Positions 1 to 8,488 of a stretch of 36,258 nucleotides of DNA are shown here, piece after piece (the first letter of the stretch is position 1; every line of letters begins with the position of its first letter). Origin of the DNA: an uncultured Allomuricauda sp. (GTDB lineage: Bacteria; Bacteroidota; Bacteroidia; Flavobacteriales; Flavobacteriaceae); NCBI RefSeq assembly GCF_937884665.1, contig NZ_CAKZYF010000024.1, positions 1 to 36,258 on the forward strand, given 5' to 3'. A program made the position numbers and the translations under genes. The notes below the pieces were generated by a model that did not search any database, had not been told where the DNA came from, and saw only the letters and a list, made by a program, of their open reading frames with translations.

Positions 1-1
1 A

Positions 2-1396
2 AGCAAACAACTCCTTAAGCTGATTTCAGAACATCTGGAACAAACCGTGACAGAACCCACTAAAAAAACTTTGTCATGGAATGAACCGGATGATGAACTT
101 CGGTTTTGGAAGGAATTTTTTAAAACGGGGAACATTGATGATTTCTTTCCAGAAATTCTAAAAAGAACTACGCATACCCATAACCCAAAGTACGTAGGAC
201 ATCAAGTGGGTGTAACTGCGCCCATCACCTTGTTAACAGGAATGCTCAGTAATCTACTCAACAATGGTATGGCGGTCTACGAGATGGGTATGTCGCCCAA
301 TGCCATTGAACGTATCGTCACCGAGAAACTGTGTAAAGCCATTGGATACGATTCACCTTCCGGCGGTTTTTTGACTTCTGGGGGAACGTTGGCCAATCTC
401 ACAGCGTTACTTTCGGCCAGAAAAGCCAAAGTCCCGCATGACGTTTGGAACCTAGGACACGCCCAACCTTTGGGAATTATGGTCTGTGAAGAAGCGCATT
501 ACTGCGTAGACCGCGCTGCCAAAATCATGGGATTGGGCAAAAAAGGCATTATTAAGGTTCCTGCAAATCGGAACTTTGTCATAGATGTGGAACAATTGGA
601 AACCTATTATCAGAGAAGTATCGCCAAAGGCATTCGAATTTTTGCTATTGTGGGCAGTGCCCCGTCAACAGCAACCGGAGCTTATGATGACCTTGAGGCC
701 ATACAGCAATTTGCAGAAAAATACAATCTCTGGTTTCATGTAGATGGCGCCCACGGTGGAGCGGCCATTTTTTCGGAAAAGTATACGCATTTGCTCAAAG
801 GAGCTGAAAAATCGGATTCTATGGTAATTGATGGTCATAAAATGATGATGATGCCCACGATAACCACTGCCTTGTTGTACAGGAACAAGAAACATGCAGA
901 CCATACTTTTAGTATTAATGCGGATTACTTGCTCAGTGAAACAGAAGAAGATGAGTGGTACAACAGCGGTCGAAGAACCTTTGAGTGTACCAAGACCATG
1001 ATGTGCCTTCATTGGTACGTGCTTCTAAAGGTCTACGGGGAAAAGGTCTTTAATACGTATGTCACACGACAATATGATTTGGGGAAAGAATTCGAGAAAT
1101 TGCTTTTAAAAGAACCTGATTTTGAAATAGCCACCAGTCCCATGTCCAATATTCTTTGTTTTCGATATACCGATTCCAATTTATCGCAGGAGGATTTGAA
1201 TGAAATCAATGCCAAAGTGCGACAAGCGCTTTTGGAAGACGGCGAATTTTATTTGGTACAGACCAAACTTAGGGGAACCCTTTATTTGCGAACCACCCTT
1301 ATGAATCCGTTTACAACACGAGAACATCTGGAATCCTTGTTAAAAAAGATAAGGACCCGTGCGAAAAAGTTAATTCCTTCCCGAGTTAGGCAATAG
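2..1396 (+). CDS. PLP-dependent amino-acid decarboxylase (group II), 5' end cut by the window
   Basis: This is a fold-type I pyridoxal-phosphate decarboxylase of the glutamate/aromatic/diaminobutyrate decarboxylase superfamily. The SGGTLANLTAL phosphate-binding segment, the ring-stacking His in EEAHYCVDRAA (codon at 497), the Asp in HVDGAHGG (codon at 743) and the cofactor Lys in IDGHKMMMMP (codon at 839) are all present in order, so the enzyme looks active. The frame is open back to base 2 and encodes about 15 further residues (KQLLKLISEHLEQT and neighbours) typical of the family's N-terminal helix. The GTG at 47 is therefore probably internal, and the true start lies outside the window. The 3' end overlaps the end of the convergent GH15 gene by 11 bases. 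The substrate cannot be read from the sequence. Confidence is high for the superfamily and low for the specificity. Confidence 0.88.
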   Translation, partial: SKQLLKLISEHLEQTVTEPTKKTLSWNEPDDELRFWKEFFKTGNIDDFFPEILKRTTHTHNPKYVGHQVGVTAPITLLTGMLSNLLNNGMAVYEMGMSPNAIERIVTEKLCKAIGYDSPSGGFLTSGGTLANLTALLSARKAKVPHDVWNLGHAQPLGIMVCEEAHYCVDRAAKIMGLGKKGIIKVPANRNFVIDVEQLETYYQRSIAKGIRIFAIVGSAPSTATGAYDDLEAIQQFAEKYNLWFHVDGAHGGAAIFSEKYTHLLKGAEKSDSMVIDGHKMMMMPTITTALLYRNKKHADHTFSINADYLLSETEEDEWYNSGRRTFECTKTMMCLHWYVLLKVYGEKVFNTYVTRQYDLGKEFEKLLLKEPDFEIATSPMSNILCFRYTDSNLSQEDLNEINAKVRQALLEDGEFYLVQTKLRGTLYLRTTLMNPFTTREHLESLLKKIRTRAKKLIPSRVRQ

Positions 1397-3185
1397 ACTC
1401 CAAAATCTTTTCTTCGCTCTTCTTTCTTGAAAAGTTGATAGCACATTCAATAAGGGCCAAATGCGAATACGCTTGCGGAAAATTCCCCAACAAGCGCTTG
1501 GTCTTAAAATCGATATCCTCACTAAAAAGCCCTAAATGATTGCTATATCCCAATAACCTTTCAAAATGGGCCAAAGCTTTTTCCTCCTCACCAATTTTAA
1601 ACAAGCTATTGATGAACCAAAATGTGCAGATGGTAAAGGAAGACGAGGGCAATCCAAAATCGTCTTCATTCTTATAGCGGTAAAGCAGCCCGTCGTTGCT
1701 CAGTTCAGCTTCAATGGCGTGTACCGTATTTACAAATTTGGGGTCTTTTGCATGGATAAAGCCATAGGATTCCATCAAAAGTACCGAAGCATCCAAATGA
1801 TGGGAACCGTAAGACTGGACGAAAGCATTCTTGTCAGGATTCCAGGCGTTTTCATGGATGTCCGACTTGATTTCCTGCTCCAAAACCGTCCACTTTTCTA
1901 TTTTTCGGGTCTTCCCAAAGATTTTTGCCACTTTGATAGCCCTATCAATGGCCACCCAGCACAGGACTTTTGAAAAGGTAAAATGTTGGTCTTCCCCTCG
2001 AAACTCCCAAATTCCCTTATCTGGTTCACGCCAGTGTTTTTCTACAATCCAAACAATTCCCTTGGTAATGCTCCACAATTCCTCGCCATTCTCGATATCA
2101 TTACTGAATCTGTCCAACTGCTCATAAATGACATCCATTAGAATACCATAAATATCGTTTTGCTTTTGCTTGTACGCTGCGTTTCCTATGCGTACGGGAC
2201 TAGAACCTTTATAGCCCTCCAAATGGTCCAACGTTTTCTCGGTCAACTTTTTTTGCTTGTTGATTCCGTACATGATCTGGAGTTTTTCATCCTTGTCCGG
2301 CATCAAATCAATAATAAATTGAAGGTAGCGTTTGGCTGAATTTTTGTGTCCCAATTCGGAAACCACCTTGATTACCATGGATGCATCTCGAATCCAACAA
2401 AAACGATAGTCCCAGTTCCGTACTTCCCCTATGGTTTCTGGTAAGGATGTCGTCGCCGCGGCCAGAACGGCACCCGTTTTATCAAAAGTCAACATTTTTA
2501 ATGTAATGGCGCTGCGCATGATCTCTGCATTGAACTTTTTATAGGTTGGGGTCCGATCCACCCAATCCAACCAATAAATTTTGGTTCGCTCCAATTCCAA
2601 GGACATTTTATCCGTAGTTGGTTTTAAGATTTTTTCGTTGTAGCAAATGAGAAAGTAACCATCTTCCTTTAGCGTTATTTCGCTTCCGTCCACTATCTTC
2701 TGCTTATCGAACGAGGTATAGAGAAAAAGTGTGTCAAACTTTTTCTTGCTGGTCAAACTTACAATAAAGTCCTTCTTGGCATAGGTATTGGTCTTGCCCA
2801 GCGCATATTCCAGCTTGGGGTCGTAAAGCACTTTAAAGCTGGGAGTACCGGAAATAAGCTTGATATAACGCACGATCTCCGGAGGTGCGTTGTACTTTCC
2901 GGTCAGCTTGTAATACCTCGGCATGAAATCATGTACCTCAAATGTATTTTCCCCATCAGAATAACGGGTGACCAGAATGGCTGTGTTTTTACGATATTCC
3001 TGGTCAATAACATAATTGTACTTCGCCCCGATTTCAAAACTACCCCCTTTTTTCTCATCCAATAGTTTCGCGAAGACCGAAGTAGAATCAAATTGGGGCA
3101 GGCAGCACCAGTCCAAAGACCCTGTATCTGAAATAAGCGCAGCACTTCTACAGTTTCCAATTATTCCGTAATTTAGGTTATCCAT
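1386..3185 (-). CDS. GH15 family glycoside hydrolase, likely trehalase (or glucoamylase-like)
   Basis: This 599-residue protein has the layout of bacterial and archaeal GH15 enzymes of the trehalase/glucoamylase type. An N-terminal beta-sandwich opens with YGIIGNCRSAALISDTGSLDW, and an (alpha/alpha)6 barrel begins near NWDYRFCWIRDASM. The two expected catalytic acids are visible: Glu394 in GIWEFRG (general acid) and Glu556 in LFSEDID, followed by GNFPQAYSH. There is no signal peptide, so it should act in the cytoplasm. It is divergent from the trehalose-phosphate synthase/phosphatase gene across 97 bases, which argues for hydrolysis of alpha,alpha-trehalose to glucose and for joint control of synthesis and breakdown. 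The ATG at 3185 matches the family N-terminus. Trehalase is inferred from context; glucoamylase or another alpha-glucosidase activity remains possible. Confidence 0.88.
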   Translation of the reverse strand: MDNLNYGIIGNCRSAALISDTGSLDWCCLPQFDSTSVFAKLLDEKKGGSFEIGAKYNYVIDQEYRKNTAILVTRYSDGENTFEVHDFMPRYYKLTGKYNAPPEIVRYIKLISGTPSFKVLYDPKLEYALGKTNTYAKKDFIVSLTSKKKFDTLFLYTSFDKQKIVDGSEITLKEDGYFLICYNEKILKPTTDKMSLELERTKIYWLDWVDRTPTYKKFNAEIMRSAITLKMLTFDKTGAVLAAATTSLPETIGEVRNWDYRFCWIRDASMVIKVVSELGHKNSAKRYLQFIIDLMPDKDEKLQIMYGINKQKKLTEKTLDHLEGYKGSSPVRIGNAAYKQKQNDIYGILMDVIYEQLDRFSNDIENGEELWSITKGIVWIVEKHWREPDKGIWEFRGEDQHFTFSKVLCWVAIDRAIKVAKIFGKTRKIEKWTVLEQEIKSDIHENAWNPDKNAFVQSYGSHHLDASVLLMESYGFIHAKDPKFVNTVHAIEAELSNDGLLYRYKNEDDFGLPSSSFTICTFWFINSLFKIGEEEKALAHFERLLGYSNHLGLFSEDIDFKTKRLLGNFPQAYSHLALIECAINFSRKKSEEKILESIA

Positions 3186-3255
3186 TTTGGGAACTCTTTT
3201 TCTGTTGATTTTTTATTTTTTACCTAATCATAAATCGAAAAAATAGGAATTTTAT

Positions 3256-3264
3256 TACATTTTG
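3256..3264 (+). promoter_or_regulatory. Possible -7 element for the trehalose synthase/phosphatase gene
   Basis: TACATTTTG resembles the Bacteroidota -7 consensus TAnnTTTG with one extra T and lies 18 bases before the ATG. No clear -33 TTTG is found at 19-21 bases upstream. It is a weak call in a 97-base divergent region shared with the GH15 gene. Confidence 0.25.
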
Positions 3265-3282
3265 TCCTAAAATCACCCATCC

Positions 3283-5493
3283 ATGAGTAAAACTATAATT
3301 ATTTCCAATAGACTGCCAGTACAATTGCAAATTAGTGATGGCGGACTAAGTGCCATTCCGAGCGTAGGTGGATTGGCCACGGGGATGAAATCCGTTCACA
3401 GTGGTGGGGAAAGTCTCTGGATTGGCTGGTCGGGACTTACTGATGAAGAAATTCCCGAGTCTCTTGAAAATGAAATTGATAATGCACTGGCCCATCACGG
3501 TTGTTCTAAAGTGGGACTCACCGAGAAGGAAGTTGAAGGTTTCTATTTTGGGTTTAGCAACCGGACCGTTTGGCCGTTGTTCCACTACTTTTTGGAATAT
3601 TCAGAGTTTGAACTGGATTTTTGGAACACTTATAAAGTAGTCAACCAAAAATTTGCCGATGCCATTTTGGAACAAGCAGATGAAGATGATATCATCTGGG
3701 TACATGATTATCAGTTGATGTTGGTTCCCCAAATGGTAAAAGAAAAAAAGCCCAACACATCCATCGGCTTTTTTCTCCATATTCCATTCCCTTCATACGA
3801 GATATTTCGGACATTACCGTGGCGTGAGGAAGTTTTGGAAGGACTCCTGGGTGCAGATTTGATTGGTTTTCATACCTACGATTATGAAAGGCATTTTTTA
3901 AGTTCTGTTCGCAGATTATTGGGTTTGGATGTAAGTTTCAACGACATTTATTTGGACAATCGGGTCATCAAAGTGGATTCGTTTCCTATGGTGATTGAGG
4001 ACAATAAGTTTGAGGAGGTCGCAATTGCCAATGCAAATCGCAGTAAGGGCAACAAAAGTGATCTGCAGCAAAAACTGGATAACCATAAGGCCTCTGCCCC
4101 AGATACAAAACTCATACTTTCCATAGACCGTTTAGACTACAGTAAAGGAATAGCCAAACGCCTGAATGCATTTGAATATTTTTTGAACAAATATCCGGAG
4201 TACAAGGAAAAAGTTAGGCTGATCATACTTGCGGTACCTTCCCGTTCCAACGTTCCCCAGTATCAGCTACTGAAAAAAGAAATTGACGAACTGGTAGGTC
4301 GAATCAATGGTGAGCTTTCCACCGTAAACTGGACACCAATCTGGTATTTTTACCGGTCATTGCCCTTTGAAAATTTAATTGATCTCTACACTTCAAGTGA
4401 TATCGCTTGGCTTACTCCGCTGCGGGATGGGATGAATCTGGTCGCCAAGGAATATGTAGCGACCCGTACGGACAAAACTGGTGTTTTGATTTTGAGCGAA
4501 ATGGCGGGCTCTGCCTATGAAATGAATGAGGCATTGTTGATCAACCCCAATAATTTTGAGCAGCAAGCAGATACCCTGAAAAATGCGATAACCATGCCCA
4601 AGGAAGAACAGATGGCGCGAAATATGTTCCTTCAAAAACGTTTGGAGCGCTATAATGTAGAAGTCTGGGCCAACGAATTTATGAGCGCTTTGCGAAAAAA
4701 AGGGGATTTGGATGATGTAAACATTTCCAGGAAATTGTCATCCTCCATGGTCCACCAAATGGTTGAAACGTATGGGAAAGCTAAAAATCGACTGTTGTTC
4801 TTGGATTATGATGGTACCTTAATGGGTTTCCATAAAGATCCGCAAAAAGCTTCCCCAGATGAAGATTTGTATGCCCTGCTGGATACCTTAAACAAGCAAG
4901 AAAATACCACACTGTTCTTGATCAGCGGGCGGGATAAGCAGACTTTTTCCAAATGGTTTCTTCACAAAAAATACAATATGATCGTAGAACATGGTGTATG
5001 GATTTCCAGAAATGGTGAAGAATTCAAACTCTTGGAGAAAGTAAAAGGTCAATGGATGGAAAAAATAAGACCTGTATTGGAATCCTTCGTAGATAGGACC
5101 CCAGGATCTTTCATCGAAGAAAAAAACTACTCCATGGCATGGCATTATAGAAACACGGACCCGGATTTTGGTCAGAAAAGAGCAACAGAGTTAAATACGG
5201 TACTGACCAGCTTAATCGGTAATGACGATATCAGTGTCCTGAACGGAAATAAGGTGATGGAGGTAAAAAGCAGTAATGTGAACAAAGGGAGAGCTTCTGT
5301 ACGTATGTTGGGTGAGTCAGATTACGATTTCGTATTTGCCATAGGCGATGACTGGACGGATGAATTCATGTTTCAAGAACTTCCGCAGAGCGCAATTACA
5401 GTAAAAGTAGGAATCCAAAAAACGCAGGCAAAATATCACGTAGAGAGCACCAAACGCGTCCGGGAACTACTAAAACAATTTGCACAACAATGA
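3283..5493 (+). CDS. Bifunctional trehalose-6-phosphate synthase/phosphatase (OtsA-OtsB fusion)
   Basis: This 736-residue cytoplasmic fusion should make trehalose from a nucleotide-glucose and glucose-6-phosphate. Residues 1 to about 470 are a GT20 synthase with NRLPV at the N-terminus, WVHDYQLMLVP, FFLHIPFPSYE, SIDRLDYSKGI (Arg283 and Lys288, the phosphate-contacting pair) and RDGMNLVAKEYVA. Residues about 500-736 are a HAD-type phosphatase with nucleophile Asp508 and acid Asp510 in FLDYDGTL, then ISGRDK, and GDDWTDE around residues 688-694. All key motifs of both halves are intact. It is divergent from the GH15 gene, and its stop overlaps the next start as ATGA. Trehalose in such bacteria is usually an osmolyte or stress protectant. 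The fused form is known in Bacteroidota. No gene symbol is given because otsA and otsB usually name separate proteins. Confidence 0.95.
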   Translation: MSKTIIISNRLPVQLQISDGGLSAIPSVGGLATGMKSVHSGGESLWIGWSGLTDEEIPESLENEIDNALAHHGCSKVGLTEKEVEGFYFGFSNRTVWPLFHYFLEYSEFELDFWNTYKVVNQKFADAILEQADEDDIIWVHDYQLMLVPQMVKEKKPNTSIGFFLHIPFPSYEIFRTLPWREEVLEGLLGADLIGFHTYDYERHFLSSVRRLLGLDVSFNDIYLDNRVIKVDSFPMVIEDNKFEEVAIANANRSKGNKSDLQQKLDNHKASAPDTKLILSIDRLDYSKGIAKRLNAFEYFLNKYPEYKEKVRLIILAVPSRSNVPQYQLLKKEIDELVGRINGELSTVNWTPIWYFYRSLPFENLIDLYTSSDIAWLTPLRDGMNLVAKEYVATRTDKTGVLILSEMAGSAYEMNEALLINPNNFEQQADTLKNAITMPKEEQMARNMFLQKRLERYNVEVWANEFMSALRKKGDLDDVNISRKLSSSMVHQMVETYGKAKNRLLFLDYDGTLMGFHKDPQKASPDEDLYALLDTLNKQENTTLFLISGRDKQTFSKWFLHKKYNMIVEHGVWISRNGEEFKLLEKVKGQWMEKIRPVLESFVDRTPGSFIEEKNYSMAWHYRNTDPDFGQKRATELNTVLTSLIGNDDISVLNGNKVMEVKSSNVNKGRASVRMLGESDYDFVFAIGDDWTDEFMFQELPQSAITVKVGIQKTQAKYHVESTKRVRELLKQFAQQ

Positions 5494-7022
5494 GATGGGT
5501 TTTCTTTGTCCTCTTCTGGTTTTTAACCCTTACCGCATTCTATGGCCAGGGCAATACGGAAGTTTACCTTTTTGATTTAGATTGGAAAAATGGGATACCC
5601 TCGCTTTCCAATCCGAAAAACATTTCGAACAATCATGGTTACGACAACCAACCTTCATTTTGGGACAATGATGTCCTACTGTTTTCATCCACACGAGCTG
5701 GTCAGACAGATATTAAACAATTTAACATAACCAAAGGAAGTACTTCCAAATGGATAAGCAACACGCCCACGGGCAGTGAGTATTCCCCCATGCGTATCCC
5801 CGGTTCCGATAACATCTCTTCTATTCGTTTGGATTTGAATGGTCTGCAAAGACTTTATAAATATGATAACCCTACTGGCGAATCAGAATCCTTAAGTGAT
5901 TTGAAAATAGGGTATCAACTCTGGTACAATGAGCATATTTTGGTATGCACTGTACTGGTCAAAAATCAAATGAATCTGGTCCTAGTGGATTTTGAAAAAA
6001 AATCGCAACTGATGGTTGCTGAAAACGTGGGCCGGTCGTTGCACAAAATCCCTGGGACAAATCAAATAAGCTATATCAGTAAAGCTTCTGCTAAAAAGAA
6101 ACTTTGGCAAATTATGTCCCTAGATATCGAGTCAAACAAAAAAGATACCGTACTAAATCTTCCCTTCCCCATCGAAGATATGGCTTGGTTACGGGACGGG
6201 ACCATTCTGACTCCCAATAACAATACAATTGCCAAGTACCACCCTAAGAAAGACAGTGTTTGGACTGACTTTAATGTATTTAACAAAGACCAAGTCTTTA
6301 AAATATCCCGAATGGCAGTAAATCCTGCAGGAACACGATTGGCCTTGGTAACCGACGTTTCCCCAAAAACCATTGTTCAGCGTCAGGTGGAAACCTTTAA
6401 TAAAAGGGACTTAAACGGATTTATTTCCTGCTATTCTGATGAAGTTTTGGCACAACGCTTTCCAACGGACACCATGTATTTGGGAAAAGAGGCCATGATG
6501 GACAGTTACGAGCGGTTTTTCGCCAATACCAAAAACACTGGTGTGAAGGTGGTTAAGCGTATTTCCATTGGAAATAAGGTGATTGACGAAGAAGAAACCA
6601 TGGTGGATGGAAGAACCGGACACCAGGTTGCGCTTTATCATGTGGAAAATGGGCTTATCCGATCCATGAGCTTTATTTTTCCAGATCAAGAGACCCAAGA
6701 CGCTGAATCCGTGGTAAAAGAACAACTTGAAGCGTATAATGCAAGGAATATTGATGCCTTCATGGATACGTATTCCGATACCATTGAGTTGTATGATTTT
6801 CCACACGCTCTATCCTCAAAGGGAAAAGAAAAGATGCGGGCAAGCTACAATTCTTTTTTTGAAGCCAACCGTGACCTCAACTGTAAAATCAAAAATCGGA
6901 TAGTCATTGGGAACAAAGTAATTGATGAGGAATATGTTACCATTAACGGTTCAAATTTTAGCGCAGTGGCAATTTACGAGGTGGAAAACGGTAAGATTTC
7001 CAAAGTTACTTTTGTGCGTTAA
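5490..7022 (+). CDS. Exported protein: TolB-like propeller plus two NTF2-like (SnoaL) domains
   Basis: This 510-residue protein starts with a signal peptide (WVFFVLFWFLTLTAFYGQ). Residues about 20-310 read as a WD40/TolB-type beta-propeller (DNQPSFWDNDVLLFSSTRAGQTDI is the usual blade style). Two tandem NTF2-like domains of about 100 residues follow. The first begins at VQRQVETFNKRDLNGFISCY and the second at VKEQLEAYNARNIDAFMDTY. Both contain the near-identical strand IGNKVIDEE, so they are an internal duplication. NTF2-like domains bind small ligands or act as isomerases, but no catalytic residue can be assigned here. The gene is translationally coupled (ATGA) to the trehalose synthase/phosphatase. 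The function is not known, and the link to trehalose rests on coupling only. Confidence 0.72.
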   Translation: MRWVFFVLFWFLTLTAFYGQGNTEVYLFDLDWKNGIPSLSNPKNISNNHGYDNQPSFWDNDVLLFSSTRAGQTDIKQFNITKGSTSKWISNTPTGSEYSPMRIPGSDNISSIRLDLNGLQRLYKYDNPTGESESLSDLKIGYQLWYNEHILVCTVLVKNQMNLVLVDFEKKSQLMVAENVGRSLHKIPGTNQISYISKASAKKKLWQIMSLDIESNKKDTVLNLPFPIEDMAWLRDGTILTPNNNTIAKYHPKKDSVWTDFNVFNKDQVFKISRMAVNPAGTRLALVTDVSPKTIVQRQVETFNKRDLNGFISCYSDEVLAQRFPTDTMYLGKEAMMDSYERFFANTKNTGVKVVKRISIGNKVIDEEETMVDGRTGHQVALYHVENGLIRSMSFIFPDQETQDAESVVKEQLEAYNARNIDAFMDTYSDTIELYDFPHALSSKGKEKMRASYNSFFEANRDLNCKIKNRIVIGNKVIDEEYVTINGSNFSAVAIYEVENGKISKVTFVR

Positions 7023-7153
7023 CACTTTAATAGATGACCCCTACCATATTTTTATTATTTTGAGTCCCTATACTTTTAATCGTTTTCTATTTCTCAAAAT
7101 TTAAGGTATTCTGTATCCTCTTTTTAGACCGACTAATTGAACCTCATAAAAAA

Positions 7154-8488
7154 ATGAAATACATTCTTTTACTTTCTCTGCTGCTTCTGACCGATTTTTC
7201 GTTCGCCCAATCTGATGGAAGAATGTACGACATAATCAATGCTATATCTGCCGAAAGATTGGAGAAAGATATAACCACATTGGCCAATTTTGGCACCCGT
7301 CACACCTTGAGCGATACAATATCGCAAACTCGCGGTATTGGAGCGGCACGCCGTTGGATAAAATCAGAGTTTGATAAAATCTCATCAAGCTGCAATACCT
7401 GTCTTGAAGTAAGCTACCAAAAGGATTTGGTCAAAAAAGGAGAAGGTAAGCGAATTGTAAAGGACGTGTGGGTAGTGAATGTGGTGGCGGTTCAACGGGG
7501 CAGTAAATACCCAAATCGGTACATCATCATGAGCGGTGATATAGACTCCAGGGCCAGCGATGCCAATGACTACACTTCTGATGCTCCTGGTGCCAACGAC
7601 AATGCAAGTGGTATGGCAGGCACATTGGAAGCAGCCAGGGTCCTCTCAAAATACACATTTGAAAACAGCATCATGTATGTAGGTCTTTCGGGGGAAGAAC
7701 AGGGGCTTTATGGCGGTAGAGGATTAGCGGCCCATGCAAACGAAAAAGGATGGGAGATTATTGGAATCTTCAACAACGACATGATCGGTAATGTCAAGGG
7801 CGTTGACGGTGTGGTAAGCAATCGTGATTTTAGAATTTTTTCAGAACCCGTACCCCCTAATGAAACTGAAAGTCAACGAAAAGCCCGTCGCTTTTATGGA
7901 GGTGAAGTGGACGGAATTTCAAGACAATTGGCGCGCTATGTGCACAAAACCACGCGGCAGTACATGCCTGAAATGAACCCGATGATGATTTACAGACTGG
8001 ACCGCTTTGGTCGCGGAGGTCACCATAGACCTTTCAACGACGCGGGCTTTGCCGGAATCCGAATTATGGAAGCCCACGAGAATTACACCCAGCAGCACCA
8101 GGATGTCCGGATGGAAAACGGAATCGCCTATGGGGATGTTCTGGAGCATGTCAATTTTGAGTATGCCGCGAAATTGACCGCCGTAAATGCCATCAACCTT
8201 GCTTCCATCGCATGGGCTCCCCCATCACCTGAAAAGGTCAAAATTGGAGGGATCGTAGAACCTTCGGTAAAATTGACTTGGAGTTCGGTTGAAGGCGCTA
8301 CAGGGTATAAAATATACTGGAGGGATACCACATCCCCCACCTGGGACCATTCCAAATATGTGGGCAATGTGAACGGACATGTTTTGGAAGGTATTGTAGT
8401 TGACAACTTCTTTTTTGGAGTGGCTGCTGTTGGAAAAGAGGGTCATGAAAGCCCGATGGTATTTCCTAATTCCATACTATTTCGATGA
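7154..8488 (+). CDS. Exported M28-family zinc peptidase with Fn3-like tail; first zinc ligand His replaced by Asp
   Basis: This 444-residue protein has a signal peptide (YILLLSLLLLTDFSFAQ) and an M28 aminopeptidase fold. Against the known M28 ligand set, Asp131, bridging Asp149 (GANDNASG), Glu181-Glu182 (GEEQG), Asp209 (FNNDMIGN) and His290/291 (GGHHRPFNDAGF) are present. The usual first ligand in GHxDS is instead Asp129 (SGDIDS). Residues from about 355 form a fibronectin type III-like module (KLTWSSVEGATGYKIYW). It probably removes N-terminal residues from peptides in the periplasm or outside the cell. It is the first gene of a seven-gene plus-strand run and overlaps the M1 gene by ATGA. 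Asp can bind zinc, so activity is plausible but not certain. Confidence 0.87.
   Translation: MKYILLLSLLLLTDFSFAQSDGRMYDIINAISAERLEKDITTLANFGTRHTLSDTISQTRGIGAARRWIKSEFDKISSSCNTCLEVSYQKDLVKKGEGKRIVKDVWVVNVVAVQRGSKYPNRYIIMSGDIDSRASDANDYTSDAPGANDNASGMAGTLEAARVLSKYTFENSIMYVGLSGEEQGLYGGRGLAAHANEKGWEIIGIFNNDMIGNVKGVDGVVSNRDFRIFSEPVPPNETESQRKARRFYGGEVDGISRQLARYVHKTTRQYMPEMNPMMIYRLDRFGRGGHHRPFNDAGFAGIRIMEAHENYTQQHQDVRMENGIAYGDVLEHVNFEYAAKLTAVNAINLASIAWAPPSPEKVKIGGIVEPSVKLTWSSVEGATGYKIYWRDTTSPTWDHSKYVGNVNGHVLEGIVVDNFFFGVAAVGKEGHESPMVFPNSILFR

Noticed and set aside
665..1012. 115-codon frame antisense to the PLP decarboxylase
   Set aside because: It overlaps the cofactor-binding core of a clear enzyme and is a reading-frame shadow.
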